Position numbers and translations under genes: made by a program. From assembly GCF_001742225.1 (NCBI RefSeq), contig NZ_CP017075.1, forward strand, positions 2,728,001 to 2,792,000: 64,000 nucleotides of DNA. The letters are read 5' to 3'. A model generated the notes under the pieces. That model made no database searches. It was not told the origin of the DNA and was given only the letters and a program-made list of their open reading frames with translations. Position 1 is the stretch's first letter; every line of letters starts with the position of its first letter. This stretch comes from Novosphingobium resinovorum (GTDB taxonomy: Bacteria > Pseudomonadota > Alphaproteobacteria > Sphingomonadales > Sphingomonadaceae). Below are positions 41,827 through 49,813 of this stretch, in pieces.

Positions 41827-43005
41827 TCAGGGATCCAGCGGATCGCGCGGGTCCACGCGCGCAGAAAGGGCGGATGGGCGAAATTCCAGATCGGTCGGTG
41901 AGACGCGCGCACCGATGGTGCCGGGCTGATAGCCCAGTTCGCGGTTATTGCGCGCCGCGAACTCGGGGTTCTCGATCATCGCGCTCTGGTCCGGGTTGCA
42001 GACGATCAGCGTGTCCTTGTCCAGCGGGGCGCCCATGGCCATCAGCAGGCGCGAGGCATTGCGCAAGTTGGTGGTGGTGTGGCGCGCGTGCGGTTCGATG
42101 ACGATGGCCTCGGCGGGGACGCCGTAGCGCTCGATCAGGGCGCGGCGCATTTCCTCGGCTTCGGCGAAGGCGGTGGCGCGCGGGTGGGCATGGCCACCGG
42201 TGAGGATCAGGAACGGCGCGTCCCCCGCCGCGAAACGCTGGGCGGCAAGGCGCACGTGGTACTTGCCGTAAGGGCTGAGCGGCATGCCATCGACCTCAGG
42301 CCCGACGCCGGTGACGATCAGCGCGCTATAGCGGTAGCGCTTCCAGTCGAGGCCCTTAGCGCGCCTGAAGGCGGGGGCGTTGAGGCCGCCGGTGAGCGGC
42401 TCATAACTGATGGCATCGCGGCGGTCGGCGGCATCGAGCAGCGCCAGCGCATAGTCCAGGCTGGGATCGAGCGCCTGCAGCGAATTCGCGCGCACCGTCT
42501 GCGACAGCCATGTGGCCGCCTGCAGACGCGAGCGGGCCTCCTGCGGGTCGACCATGCCGGCACCGTCGATGCCGGGATACGGCGGCACCTGACCCAGACC
42601 ATACGTGCGCACGATCGTGTTGATGCCTGCGATCTCGCGCCCGGCCTGCGCGGCGGGGCCGTCGTCCGCGGCCTTCCCCGAGGCAGCAGCGGCGAGGACT
42701 TGCGCCTCGCCGTCAGTCCAGACCATCGCCTGCGCCACGCAGCCGAGGTCGGTGCCGCAGGCCGCCCGCCGGTCGAACCGGGCGCGCAGCATGGCGGCGA
42801 CCTCGGGGCGAGCCTGCAGCGCATTGAGCGCCGCAGGATCGCGGCCCAGCGCGTCGAACAACGGGAACAACCGCTGCGACAGGCTCTCCGTCACCGTGTC
42901 CCTGACGGCCTGCGCCCTGACATCCTGTGCCGACGCGCAGACCGTCGTGAGCGAGAGTGCCGCAGCAACGGCAACCGCTGCCATGCGCGCCGAACCTTTC
43001 CGCAT
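41827..43005 (-). CDS. YdcF/SanA-like DUF218 protein, exported
   Basis: A 392-residue protein. N-terminal signal RMAAVAVAAALSLTTVCASAQ, a helical middle part (residues 25-200), and a C-terminal DUF218 Rossmann-like domain: ALIVTGVGPEVDGMPLSPYG, FLILTGGHAHP, EAEEMRRALIERYGVP, and EPHARHTTTNLRNASRLL (the DUF218 signature for binding a phospho-ligand). The domain is found in ElyC/SanA envelope proteins of unknown biochemical action. A long N-terminal helical part is unusual. It follows the TonB receptor by 11 bp. Confidence 0.8.
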   Translation of the reverse strand: MRKGSARMAAVAVAAALSLTTVCASAQDVRAQAVRDTVTESLSQRLFPLFDALGRDPAALNALQARPEVAAMLRARFDRRAACGTDLGCVAQAMVWTDGEAQVLAAAASGKAADDGPAAQAGREIAGINTIVRTYGLGQVPPYPGIDGAGMVDPQEARSRLQAATWLSQTVRANSLQALDPSLDYALALLDAADRRDAISYEPLTGGLNAPAFRRAKGLDWKRYRYSALIVTGVGPEVDGMPLSPYGKYHVRLAAQRFAAGDAPFLILTGGHAHPRATAFAEAEEMRRALIERYGVPAEAIVIEPHARHTTTNLRNASRLLMAMGAPLDKDTLIVCNPDQSAMIENPEFAARNNRELGYQPGTIGARVSPTDLEFRPSALSARVDPRDPLDP

Positions 43006-43016
43006 TGCCGCCGTCC

Positions 43017-45497
43017 TTACCAGGACTTGCCGACGACGAGGCGGAAGTTGCGGCCGAAGATCGGACGCCCGTAGATCGCCTCGGCGCTGCCTTGCCCTGC
43101 CAGCGAGTCGGTGCGGGTATTGCCTTCGGTCAGGCCGTGGGCATTGAACAGGTTGTCGCCGACGACCTGCAGCTGCCATGTGCCGTGCTTCACCGTCACG
43201 CCCGCGCCCACGGTGCCGTAAGCGGGCAGCGCGGTGTTGTTGTAGAGATCGACGAAGCGCTTGCCCATGTAGGTGTAGCGGCCATAGATCGACACGTCGG
43301 TGTCGCCCGTGGTGAAGTCGAAGCTCGGACGGATGTTGCCGTAGACCTTCGGCTGGCGGACGATCTGGTTGCCCTCGGCCTGCTCCGGGTCGGCGCCGGT
43401 GCTGCTCTGGAAGTTCTTGTACTTCGGATCGCTGACGGTCAGCGCACCATTGAGGGTGAACCACGGGGTCACGCTCCAGGCGCCGTCGAACTCGATGCCC
43501 TTGACCTGCGCTTCGCCGATGAAGGGCACGTTCACGTCATTGCGGCCCGTGGTCGGATCGTAGGCCAGGAACGAGGCATTGAGCGGGTCGAAGTTAGTGT
43601 AGAAGCCCGTCACATAGAGGTACGAGCGGCCCATCGACAGCTTGAGGCCCGCCTCGAACTGGTCGGCGACGGTGGTGATGATCGTCGGGTTGATGCTCAT
43701 CACGGTCTGGACGTTGGGCGGCGTCTCGAGGTGCGAGGCGCGGCCGTAGACGCCGATGTGGCTGGAGAAGTCGTAGTTCGCGCCGATCGTCCAGTTGGTG
43801 ACGCTGGGCTTGAGCTTCTGGTTCAGGATCACGCCGGTGAAGGCGCGGGTGCTGTCGTCGGCCAGCGTGGTCGTGTCGCCAAGGTTAGCGGCTTCGGTCA
43901 GCGCGGCCCAGCCCTTGTAGCTGTAGCGTTCGTGGCGAATGCCGCCGTCGATGCGCAGCCCGGGCACGATTTCCCAGGTGTCGTTGGCGTAGAGCGCGAA
44001 CATCTTGGCGTCGCTGTCGCCCTGGTTGAGCGTCGCGGCGTAGTTCAGCACGCCGTTGTCGGTGACGCGGCCCAGTTCGGAGCCGGCGGCGTTGTACGCG
44101 ACGAGGTCGAGCGTGCGGGGCTTGCCGGACACTTCGATCAGGTAGTTCTGGTAGAGGGTGCGGCTGTCCTCGCCATAGAGGCTGCCGTAGACGCCAAGCT
44201 TGATGTCGTGGGTGCCGATGCCGGTGTCGAACTTGCGTGCGACCGAGAGGTTGGCCTGACCCGAATAGAACTTCGAGTGGATGTCGCGGTACTGGCCCTG
44301 CATGACGAGGCCGGAAGCGGCATAGGGATCATAGACGGTGTTGGTCCCCGCCAGCGTGTAGCCGAAGTGGTCGACCGCGCCGAACGCCGTGGTGGCGCGG
44401 GCGAGGTAGCCTGCCGCGAAGGCGTTGCCGTCGGCCGGGTTGGTGGTCGAGTAGAATGCGGTGAAGTCGTTCTTGCCCTGCGTGTAACCGGCAGCGGCGG
44501 TCACAAGCCACCCGTCGAAGTCGCCTTCGTAATGCGCGCCGAAGTTCACCATCTGCATGTGGCGGCCGTCCGAAAGATCGGAATTGCGGCTCTGCACCAC
44601 GCCGTTGCCGTCACGGTACTTGAGGTTGACGTTGCGGAAGGCCGGCGAGTTCATCGTCCCGTCGAAGTAGTCGATGTACTGGTTCAGCGACGCGCCGGTC
44701 AGCGGATTGTTGGTCGGGATCGGCAGATAGAACGTGTTGTGATCGTTGACGTAGTTGAAGTTCAGCTTGATGAACCCGTTGTCGGTCACATGCTTGATGT
44801 TGGCGCGGATCTGGCCGCCCTTGTCATTGGGGAAGCCGTTGTCGCGGTAGCCGTCGTGGTAGCGCATGAAGCCGCCGACCGCGTAGTAGGTGTCCTTGGC
44901 CAGCTTGCCCGCCTGATAGGCGTCGAGGCGGTAGAGGCCGGTATCGCCCAGCGTGACCTGCGCCTTGCCGCGCGCTTCCTCGCCGCCGGTGACGGTGATC
45001 GCGTTGATGATCGCGCCCGAGTAGCTGGCGTAGACCGGGGCCGGACCGCCGCGCACGACTTCGACGTGGTCGGTCATCAGGTCCTGCTTGAGGATGGCGT
45101 CGCCGCGGAAAAACACGCCGTCGTTCTCGTGGAACAGCGGCAGGCCGTCCTGCTGGAAGCTCACGAAGCCGCCATCGTTGGGCAGGCCGCGGATGCGGTA
45201 GATGTTCTGCACTTCGCCGCCGGTGATCTCGGTCTGGAAGCCGGGAAGCTGGCCGATCAGGTCCGCGAAGTTGACCGGGGCGATCTTCTCGAAATCTTCC
45301 TGCGAGATCGTGTTGACCGCATAGGACACGTCGAAGCGGCGCTCGGCGCGGGTCGAGCCGGTGACGATGATGTCATCGCCGGTCGATTCGTTCGAAGCGG
45401 TGGGCGCACCAGCGGGCGCCTCGTCGGCGTAGGCGGGCGTGAAGGCGGTGGCGAGCGCGGCAAACGCCGCGCCAGTGGCGAGAACGGACTTGAGCAT
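43017..45497 (-). CDS. TonB-dependent outer membrane receptor
   Basis: An 826-residue receptor. Signal MLKSVLATGAAFAALATAFTPAYA, TonB box-like DIIVTGSTRAERR, plug domain with FADLIGQLPGFQTEI, IRGLPNDGGFVSFQQDG and VEVVRGGPAPVYASYSGAIINAIT. A 22-strand barrel follows, ending RPIFGRNFRLVVGKSW with a terminal aromatic residue. It imports a siderophore, cofactor or oligosaccharide; the ligand is not evident. The genes for the YdcF-like protein and the S1/P1 nuclease follow at short spacing. A ROK regulator is divergent, which favours a sugar-type ligand (inference). Confidence 0.93.
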   Translation of the reverse strand: MLKSVLATGAAFAALATAFTPAYADEAPAGAPTASNESTGDDIIVTGSTRAERRFDVSYAVNTISQEDFEKIAPVNFADLIGQLPGFQTEITGGEVQNIYRIRGLPNDGGFVSFQQDGLPLFHENDGVFFRGDAILKQDLMTDHVEVVRGGPAPVYASYSGAIINAITVTGGEEARGKAQVTLGDTGLYRLDAYQAGKLAKDTYYAVGGFMRYHDGYRDNGFPNDKGGQIRANIKHVTDNGFIKLNFNYVNDHNTFYLPIPTNNPLTGASLNQYIDYFDGTMNSPAFRNVNLKYRDGNGVVQSRNSDLSDGRHMQMVNFGAHYEGDFDGWLVTAAAGYTQGKNDFTAFYSTTNPADGNAFAAGYLARATTAFGAVDHFGYTLAGTNTVYDPYAASGLVMQGQYRDIHSKFYSGQANLSVARKFDTGIGTHDIKLGVYGSLYGEDSRTLYQNYLIEVSGKPRTLDLVAYNAAGSELGRVTDNGVLNYAATLNQGDSDAKMFALYANDTWEIVPGLRIDGGIRHERYSYKGWAALTEAANLGDTTTLADDSTRAFTGVILNQKLKPSVTNWTIGANYDFSSHIGVYGRASHLETPPNVQTVMSINPTIITTVADQFEAGLKLSMGRSYLYVTGFYTNFDPLNASFLAYDPTTGRNDVNVPFIGEAQVKGIEFDGAWSVTPWFTLNGALTVSDPKYKNFQSSTGADPEQAEGNQIVRQPKVYGNIRPSFDFTTGDTDVSIYGRYTYMGKRFVDLYNNTALPAYGTVGAGVTVKHGTWQLQVVGDNLFNAHGLTEGNTRTDSLAGQGSAEAIYGRPIFGRNFRLVVGKSW

Positions 45498-45573
45498 GAC
45501 GGCCCCTCATGAATCTGGATCGCCGGGGAGGCGGCGACGGGGGCGCTCTGGACGCGCTGTGTGACGTTTTTAA

Positions 45574-45591
45574 TTATTGTTGTGAAAATAA
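45574..45591. promoter_or_regulatory. AT-rich dyad, candidate ROK operator
   Basis: TTATT-GTTGTGAA-AATAA in the AT-rich gap, 77 bp upstream of the TonB receptor start and 143 bp upstream of the ROK gene. It resembles the TTATTT...AAATAA-type sites of NagC/Mlc, the characterised ROK regulators. Confidence 0.45.
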
Positions 45592-45603
45592 ATAAAGCGA
45601 GTA

Positions 45604-45724
45604 CGTCGTCCCGGACTTGATCTGGGACCGCTGGCGGTGAACCGCCCACGTCGCGTGCAAGCGTCTTGCCGAAACTCCTTCTCCTAAAGACAGGCACCGG
45701 TCCCGGATCAAGTCCGGGACGACG
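45604..45724. repeat. Palindromic intergenic repeat, family C copy 3
   Basis: A 121-bp copy with arms CGTCGTCCCGGACTTGATCT and AGTCCGGGACGACG plus the TAAAGACAGGC segment of C1. It lies directly upstream of the ROK gene start (9 bp), so it forms part of the ROK leader or promoter region. Confidence 0.9.
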
Positions 45725-45733
45725 AGGATCCCC

Positions 45734-46846
45734 ATGGCCACTCCCGCATTCGATATCGACCAGCGGCGCATAATTCATGAGCTGCGCAAGGCGGGCGCGC
45801 TGTCGCGCTCGGCGCTGGCGGAGCGGCTGGAGATCAGCCACACAGCCCTCACCCGCATCTCCCGCGAACTGCTGACGCTCGGCCTCATCGAGGAAGTGAC
45901 CGAAGGCGGCGCGCAAGGGCGCGGACGCCCTGCGATCCCGCTGCGGCTGGCGTCGAAGGGCGGCTATGCGGTGGGCGCCACGGCGCACAAGGGCCTGCTC
46001 GACATCGCCATCGTCGATTTCGCGGGCCGGACCATCGCCACCCACCGCGAAGACAGCGATCCCATTGACCCTCGCCAGTTCGCGCAGCGCGTCCGCCGCG
46101 TGACGCACGACCTTGTCGACCGGCACGGCCTGCTCGGCCAGCGCATGCTCGGCATCGGCGTGGCGGTGCCCGGCCCGGCGCTCTCGCTGGAAGGCGAGCG
46201 GTGGAGCGTGGTCGAGGACATGCCCGGCTGGCGCGGCACACCCTTGCGCGAGATCCTGAGCGCCGAACTGGGCTGGCCGCTGTGGCTGGAGAACGACGCC
46301 AACGTCGCCGCCATCGCCGAGTTCTACATGGGCGGCCTGCTGCGCGAATTCTCGACCGTGGTGGTGCTGCTGCTCGGCTACGGGATCGGCGCCGGGGTCA
46401 TCGTCGACGGGCGGCTGGTACGCGGCCAGTTCGGCGTGGCCGGGGAAGTCGGCTGCCTGTTCCCCGGCGACCGTCCGCGGCCGAGCCCGCTCGACCTGCT
46501 CTCCACCTTGCGCGCCAGCGGCTGCGACCTGACCTCGGTGAGCGAGATCGACCTTGCCTCCGAAGCCCAGCGCCCCGCGATAGAACAATGGATGGACCGC
46601 GCCGCGCGGCAGTTGGAGGTCGTCGCCGACACCGCCTTCGCCTGGCTCGATCCCGGCGCCATCGTGCTGGCGGGTGCGGTGCCCGGCGACGTGCTGGAGG
46701 GTCTCGCCTCGCGCCTGCGCGCGGCCTCGCTGGTGACGACGGTGGACGGGCGCGGCCCGCCGGTGCGCGTGTCCGGGCTGCGCGGGTCTCCGGTTACGCT
46801 GGGCGCGGCGCTGCTGCCGATCCACGCGATCTCCGCGCAGAACTGA
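45734..46846 (+). CDS. ROK-family transcription regulator (NagC/Mlc-like)
   Basis: A 370-residue regulator. The N-terminal winged HTH is ELRKAGALSRSALAERLEIS, followed by the ROK sugar-kinase-like domain: MLGIGVAVPGPAL, ENDANVAAIAEFY, GYGIGAGVIVDGRLVRGQFGVAGEVG. The zinc-binding GC-x-CxxC of most ROK proteins is missing: only VGCLFPGD has a Cys. It may be a sugar-responsive repressor of the TonB receptor and the MHS transporter downstream. Its start is 9 bp after repeat C3. Confidence 0.88.
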   Translation: MATPAFDIDQRRIIHELRKAGALSRSALAERLEISHTALTRISRELLTLGLIEEVTEGGAQGRGRPAIPLRLASKGGYAVGATAHKGLLDIAIVDFAGRTIATHREDSDPIDPRQFAQRVRRVTHDLVDRHGLLGQRMLGIGVAVPGPALSLEGERWSVVEDMPGWRGTPLREILSAELGWPLWLENDANVAAIAEFYMGGLLREFSTVVVLLLGYGIGAGVIVDGRLVRGQFGVAGEVGCLFPGDRPRPSPLDLLSTLRASGCDLTSVSEIDLASEAQRPAIEQWMDRAARQLEVVADTAFAWLDPGAIVLAGAVPGDVLEGLASRLRAASLVTTVDGRGPPVRVSGLRGSPVTLGAALLPIHAISAQN

Positions 46847-46931
46847 GCGCAAGCCGGAACGACGGACCCTCTCGTCATGAGCGTTCCGGCCCGCTAGAGG
46901 ATACCGCCGAGCGAGGGGAGCACCACGAAGC

Positions 46932-48185
46932 ATGAACGTCTACCGCCAGAACGCCCGCGTCCTGACCGCGAGCCTCGTGGGCACCGCCGTCGAGTTCTAC
47001 GACTTCTACATCTATGCGACCGCCGCCGCGCTCGTCTTCGGGCCGCTGTTCTTCCCGGCCGAGTCCGCGACCGTCCAGCACCTTGCCGCTTATGCCAGCT
47101 TCGCCATCGCCTTCATCGCGCGGCCGGTGGGGGCGACGCTGTTCGGCCATTTCGGCGACCGCGTGGGGCGCAAGTCCACGCTCGTCGCCTCGCTGCTGCT
47201 GATGGGCGGGGCGACGGTACTGATCGGCGTGCTGCCGACGTATGAGAGCGCGGGCTGGATCGCCCCTGCCCTGCTGTGCCTGATGCGCTTCTGTCAGGGC
47301 CTGGGCCTTGGCGGCGAGTGGGGCGGCGCGGCGCTGCTGGCGGTGGAGAGCGCGCCCAAGGGCTACGAGGCGCGCTTCGGCATGTTCCCGCAGCTGGGCG
47401 CTCCGGTTGGGTTCTTCGCGGCCAACGGGCTGTTCCTCGTCATCAGTTCGGTGCTGAGCGACGCGGAGTTCGCCGCCTGGGGCTGGCGCATCCCCTTTCT
47501 GCTGAGCGCGGTACTCGTCGGCCTCGGCCTGTGGATCCGCTTTCGCCTTTCCGAAAGCCCGGTCTTCGCGAAGGAAGACGACCACCACCGCGCCATCCCC
47601 GTGGTCGAGCTGTTCCGCACCCACATGCGCGAGACGGTGGCGGGCACTTTCGCGGTGATCGCCTGCTTCGCGCTCTACTATCTCGCGACCACCTTCGCAC
47701 TGGGCTACGGCACTGCGACGCTGGGCTTCGGCCGTCAGCAATTCCTTGGCGTACAGTTGTTCGCGATCCTGTTCATGGCGGTAGGTATCGTCGTTGCGGG
47801 CTATGCGGCCGACAGGCGCTCCTCGCGTTCAGTGTTGATGTTCGGATGCTTCTGCGCGGTGCTGCTGGGCACGGTGATGGGCCTGATGTTCTCGACCGGA
47901 TCGCTGTTCGTGATCGGCGTGTTCCTGTGCGTCGCGCTGTTCACCATGGGCCTCGTCTACGGCCCGATCGCCGAACTGCTGCCCAGGCTGTTCAAGGCGC
48001 GGGTACGCTACACCGGCGCCTCGATCGCGTTCAACGTGGGCGGCATCGTCGGCGGCGGCTTCGCGCCCGCCGTGGCGCAGGGGCTGGCCGACAGCGGCGG
48101 CGTGCTGTTCGTGGGCCTCTACATTTCCGGCGCGGCGCTCCTCAGCCTGTTCGGGCTGATGGCGGTGCGGGCCGAGCGGGTTTGA
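46932..48185 (+). CDS. MFS transporter, MHS type
   Basis: A 417-residue carrier with 12 helices. MHS marks: GTAVEFYDFYIYATAAALVFGPLFF, FGHFGDRVGRKSTL and MRFCQGLGLGGEWGGAALLAVE. It moves a small organic acid or osmolyte with protons. It lies 85 bp after the ROK gene on the same strand, likely in its unit, and ends at repeat B2. Confidence 0.9.
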   Translation: MNVYRQNARVLTASLVGTAVEFYDFYIYATAAALVFGPLFFPAESATVQHLAAYASFAIAFIARPVGATLFGHFGDRVGRKSTLVASLLLMGGATVLIGVLPTYESAGWIAPALLCLMRFCQGLGLGGEWGGAALLAVESAPKGYEARFGMFPQLGAPVGFFAANGLFLVISSVLSDAEFAAWGWRIPFLLSAVLVGLGLWIRFRLSESPVFAKEDDHHRAIPVVELFRTHMRETVAGTFAVIACFALYYLATTFALGYGTATLGFGRQQFLGVQLFAILFMAVGIVVAGYAADRRSSRSVLMFGCFCAVLLGTVMGLMFSTGSLFVIGVFLCVALFTMGLVYGPIAELLPRLFKARVRYTGASIAFNVGGIVGGGFAPAVAQGLADSGGVLFVGLYISGAALLSLFGLMAVRAERV

Positions 48186-48200
48186 GCGAAGGCAGGAAAA

Positions 48201-48330
48201 CCCACCCCCGGCCCCTCCCGCAAGCGGGAGGGGAGAAAGTGTAGTTCAGCCCTCCCGCTCATCCTGAGCTTGTCGAAGGAGGGAGGGCCGGGAGGCTTGG
48301 CCCGAAGGGCCTAGCCGGACGGGGTGGGCC
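48201..48330. repeat. Family B repeat copy 2 carrying half a family A element
   Basis: Outer ends and the CCTCCCGCAAGCGGGAGG hairpin are as in B1. The second hairpin is replaced by CCCGCTCATCCTGAGCTTGTCGAAGGA (48253-48279), the right arm of family A. The element ends at the last base before the bcsZ stop. Confidence 0.9.
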
Positions 48331-49362
48331 TCAGAGCCGTGCCAGCATCTGCAACGATGCGCTGAAGTAATCGCTGTCCAGCGCCACCGGCGGAGTCGAT
48401 CCGATCAGCCGCGCCGCGATTGCCGCGCCGCCGCTGGAGAGCGCATAGTTCGCCTCCTCGCCGGTCACCACATCCACCCACGCCGGGATCGAGCGGTGCT
48501 GCGCGATCCGCGAGCGCCACCAGTCGGCCACCGGCTGCACCAGAGTGGAACGCCCCCCGACCGCAGCGTAAAGCGGAATACGGATCGCGTCGTAGCCAAA
48601 GCGCGGCGGCTTGCCGACCGCAGGGGCGACGGCATTGTAGCCGCTCACCGCCACCCAGTCGCTCGGCAGGGAATGCATGCCGAAGCGCGCCAGCGTCGTG
48701 ATCGCCTCGCAGTCGCGGACCACACCGCCCCATGTCGCAGCGCCGTCCGCCTTGGCGAACTGGTCGAGCGCGGGCCACACGAAGTACGAGGGGTTGAGCA
48801 TGACTTGCGCCCCTTCCGCGAACCCGACGACACCGGGCAGCAGCAATTCGCGCCCGAACCGCGAGATCACGCAGTGCTCGCGGATCGCCTTGCGGACTTC
48901 GCGCGCGCGGTCGCTCCACTCGGAGCGCTTCCACCGCTGACCGGCAAGCGCCAGAGCCCAGGCGATGACGAGATCACCATCCGTCGCATTGTTGGGATCG
49001 GAGACGGGCACCGCCGCCGTCGGATCGTACTTCCACGAATGGAGCGCCATGTCCTCACGCCCGAGCGTGTCCTGCGTCCACTTGGCGATGCGCTCGAAAG
49101 CCTCGCGGTCCCCGGCGCGCAGGGCAAGGATCATGCCGTAGCTCTGGCCCTCGGAGTGGCTGATGCGGCCGTTTCCGGTGTCGACCACGCGGCCCTCGGG
49201 CGCGACGAAGCGGTCGCGCCACTGGGTCCATAGCGGGTCGTTGACCTGCTGGGCCCGGCCCTGGCTGGGCGCGGTATTGCATGCGGCAGTGAAGGCCATC
49301 AGCGCCCCCAGCGAAAACGTGCGACGATCGACCTTCGGCCGGAAAATGGAGTCAGCGGCCAT
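48331..49362 (-). CDS. bcsZ: Cellulase of glycoside hydrolase family 8 in the cellulose operon
   Basis: A 343-residue endo-1,4-beta-glucanase. N-terminal Tat/lipoprotein-like signal (RRTFSLGALMAFTAACN). GH8 motifs: ISHSEGQSYGMILAL with the general acid Glu, YDPTAAVPVSDPNNATDGDL with the catalytic Asp, and YDAIRIPLYAAVGG. It trims cellulose during export. The start overlaps bcsD by 11 bp and is the last gene of the operon. Confidence 0.93.
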   Translation of the reverse strand: MAADSIFRPKVDRRTFSLGALMAFTAACNTAPSQGRAQQVNDPLWTQWRDRFVAPEGRVVDTGNGRISHSEGQSYGMILALRAGDREAFERIAKWTQDTLGREDMALHSWKYDPTAAVPVSDPNNATDGDLVIAWALALAGQRWKRSEWSDRAREVRKAIREHCVISRFGRELLLPGVVGFAEGAQVMLNPSYFVWPALDQFAKADGAATWGGVVRDCEAITTLARFGMHSLPSDWVAVSGYNAVAPAVGKPPRFGYDAIRIPLYAAVGGRSTLVQPVADWWRSRIAQHRSIPAWVDVVTGEEANYALSSGGAAIAARLIGSTPPVALDSDYFSASLQMLARL

Positions 49363-49813
49363 GACGAAGCTCGAGCGTCTCCCCCTTCCATTCCGCAGTG
49401 GTGCGCAGCGCCGGTCCGCTGCCGAGGACCCGGAACCAGCTGTCATAAGCCCCTTCCAGGACGCCGAGCAGCATGCGTGCCCAGTGGCCCGCACGGTCGG
49501 GCGCGATCTCGGTCGGCAGGTCGCGGTGGCGCACGATGATGGCCTCGCGGCCGACCGCCAGTTCGATCTCGCCCCAGTCCAGCGCCTGCCAGAACGCGTT
49601 GATCCGCGCGCAGAGCACCGATGCGTCGTTCACGCCGTCAAGCGGTTCCAGCGCGGCCATGCGGCGGCCGATGGCGAGGAAGAAGCCGTGCGCCTGTTCC
49701 TCGGGGATACCCTCGGACACTTCCGAGGCGGTGGCGATCGCCAGCAGCGCGAGGCCGCCAACGGCATTGTCCGAAGGCCCGCTGCGGGGCTGGGGAAAGG
49801 CCTGCATCTTCAT
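49352..49813 (-). CDS. bcsD: Cellulose synthase subunit BcsD
   Basis: A 153-residue protein with the size of BcsD/AcsD, which forms an octameric periplasmic channel for crystalline cellulose in Komagataeibacter. The order next to bcsC and bcsZ supports it; the family is poorly conserved, and the match rests on length, position and segments such as RINAFWQALDWGEIEL and GHWARMLLGVLEGAYDSWF. It overlaps bcsC by 4 bp (ATGA). Confidence 0.8.
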   Translation of the reverse strand: MKMQAFPQPRSGPSDNAVGGLALLAIATASEVSEGIPEEQAHGFFLAIGRRMAALEPLDGVNDASVLCARINAFWQALDWGEIELAVGREAIIVRHRDLPTEIAPDRAGHWARMLLGVLEGAYDSWFRVLGSGPALRTTAEWKGETLELRHGR

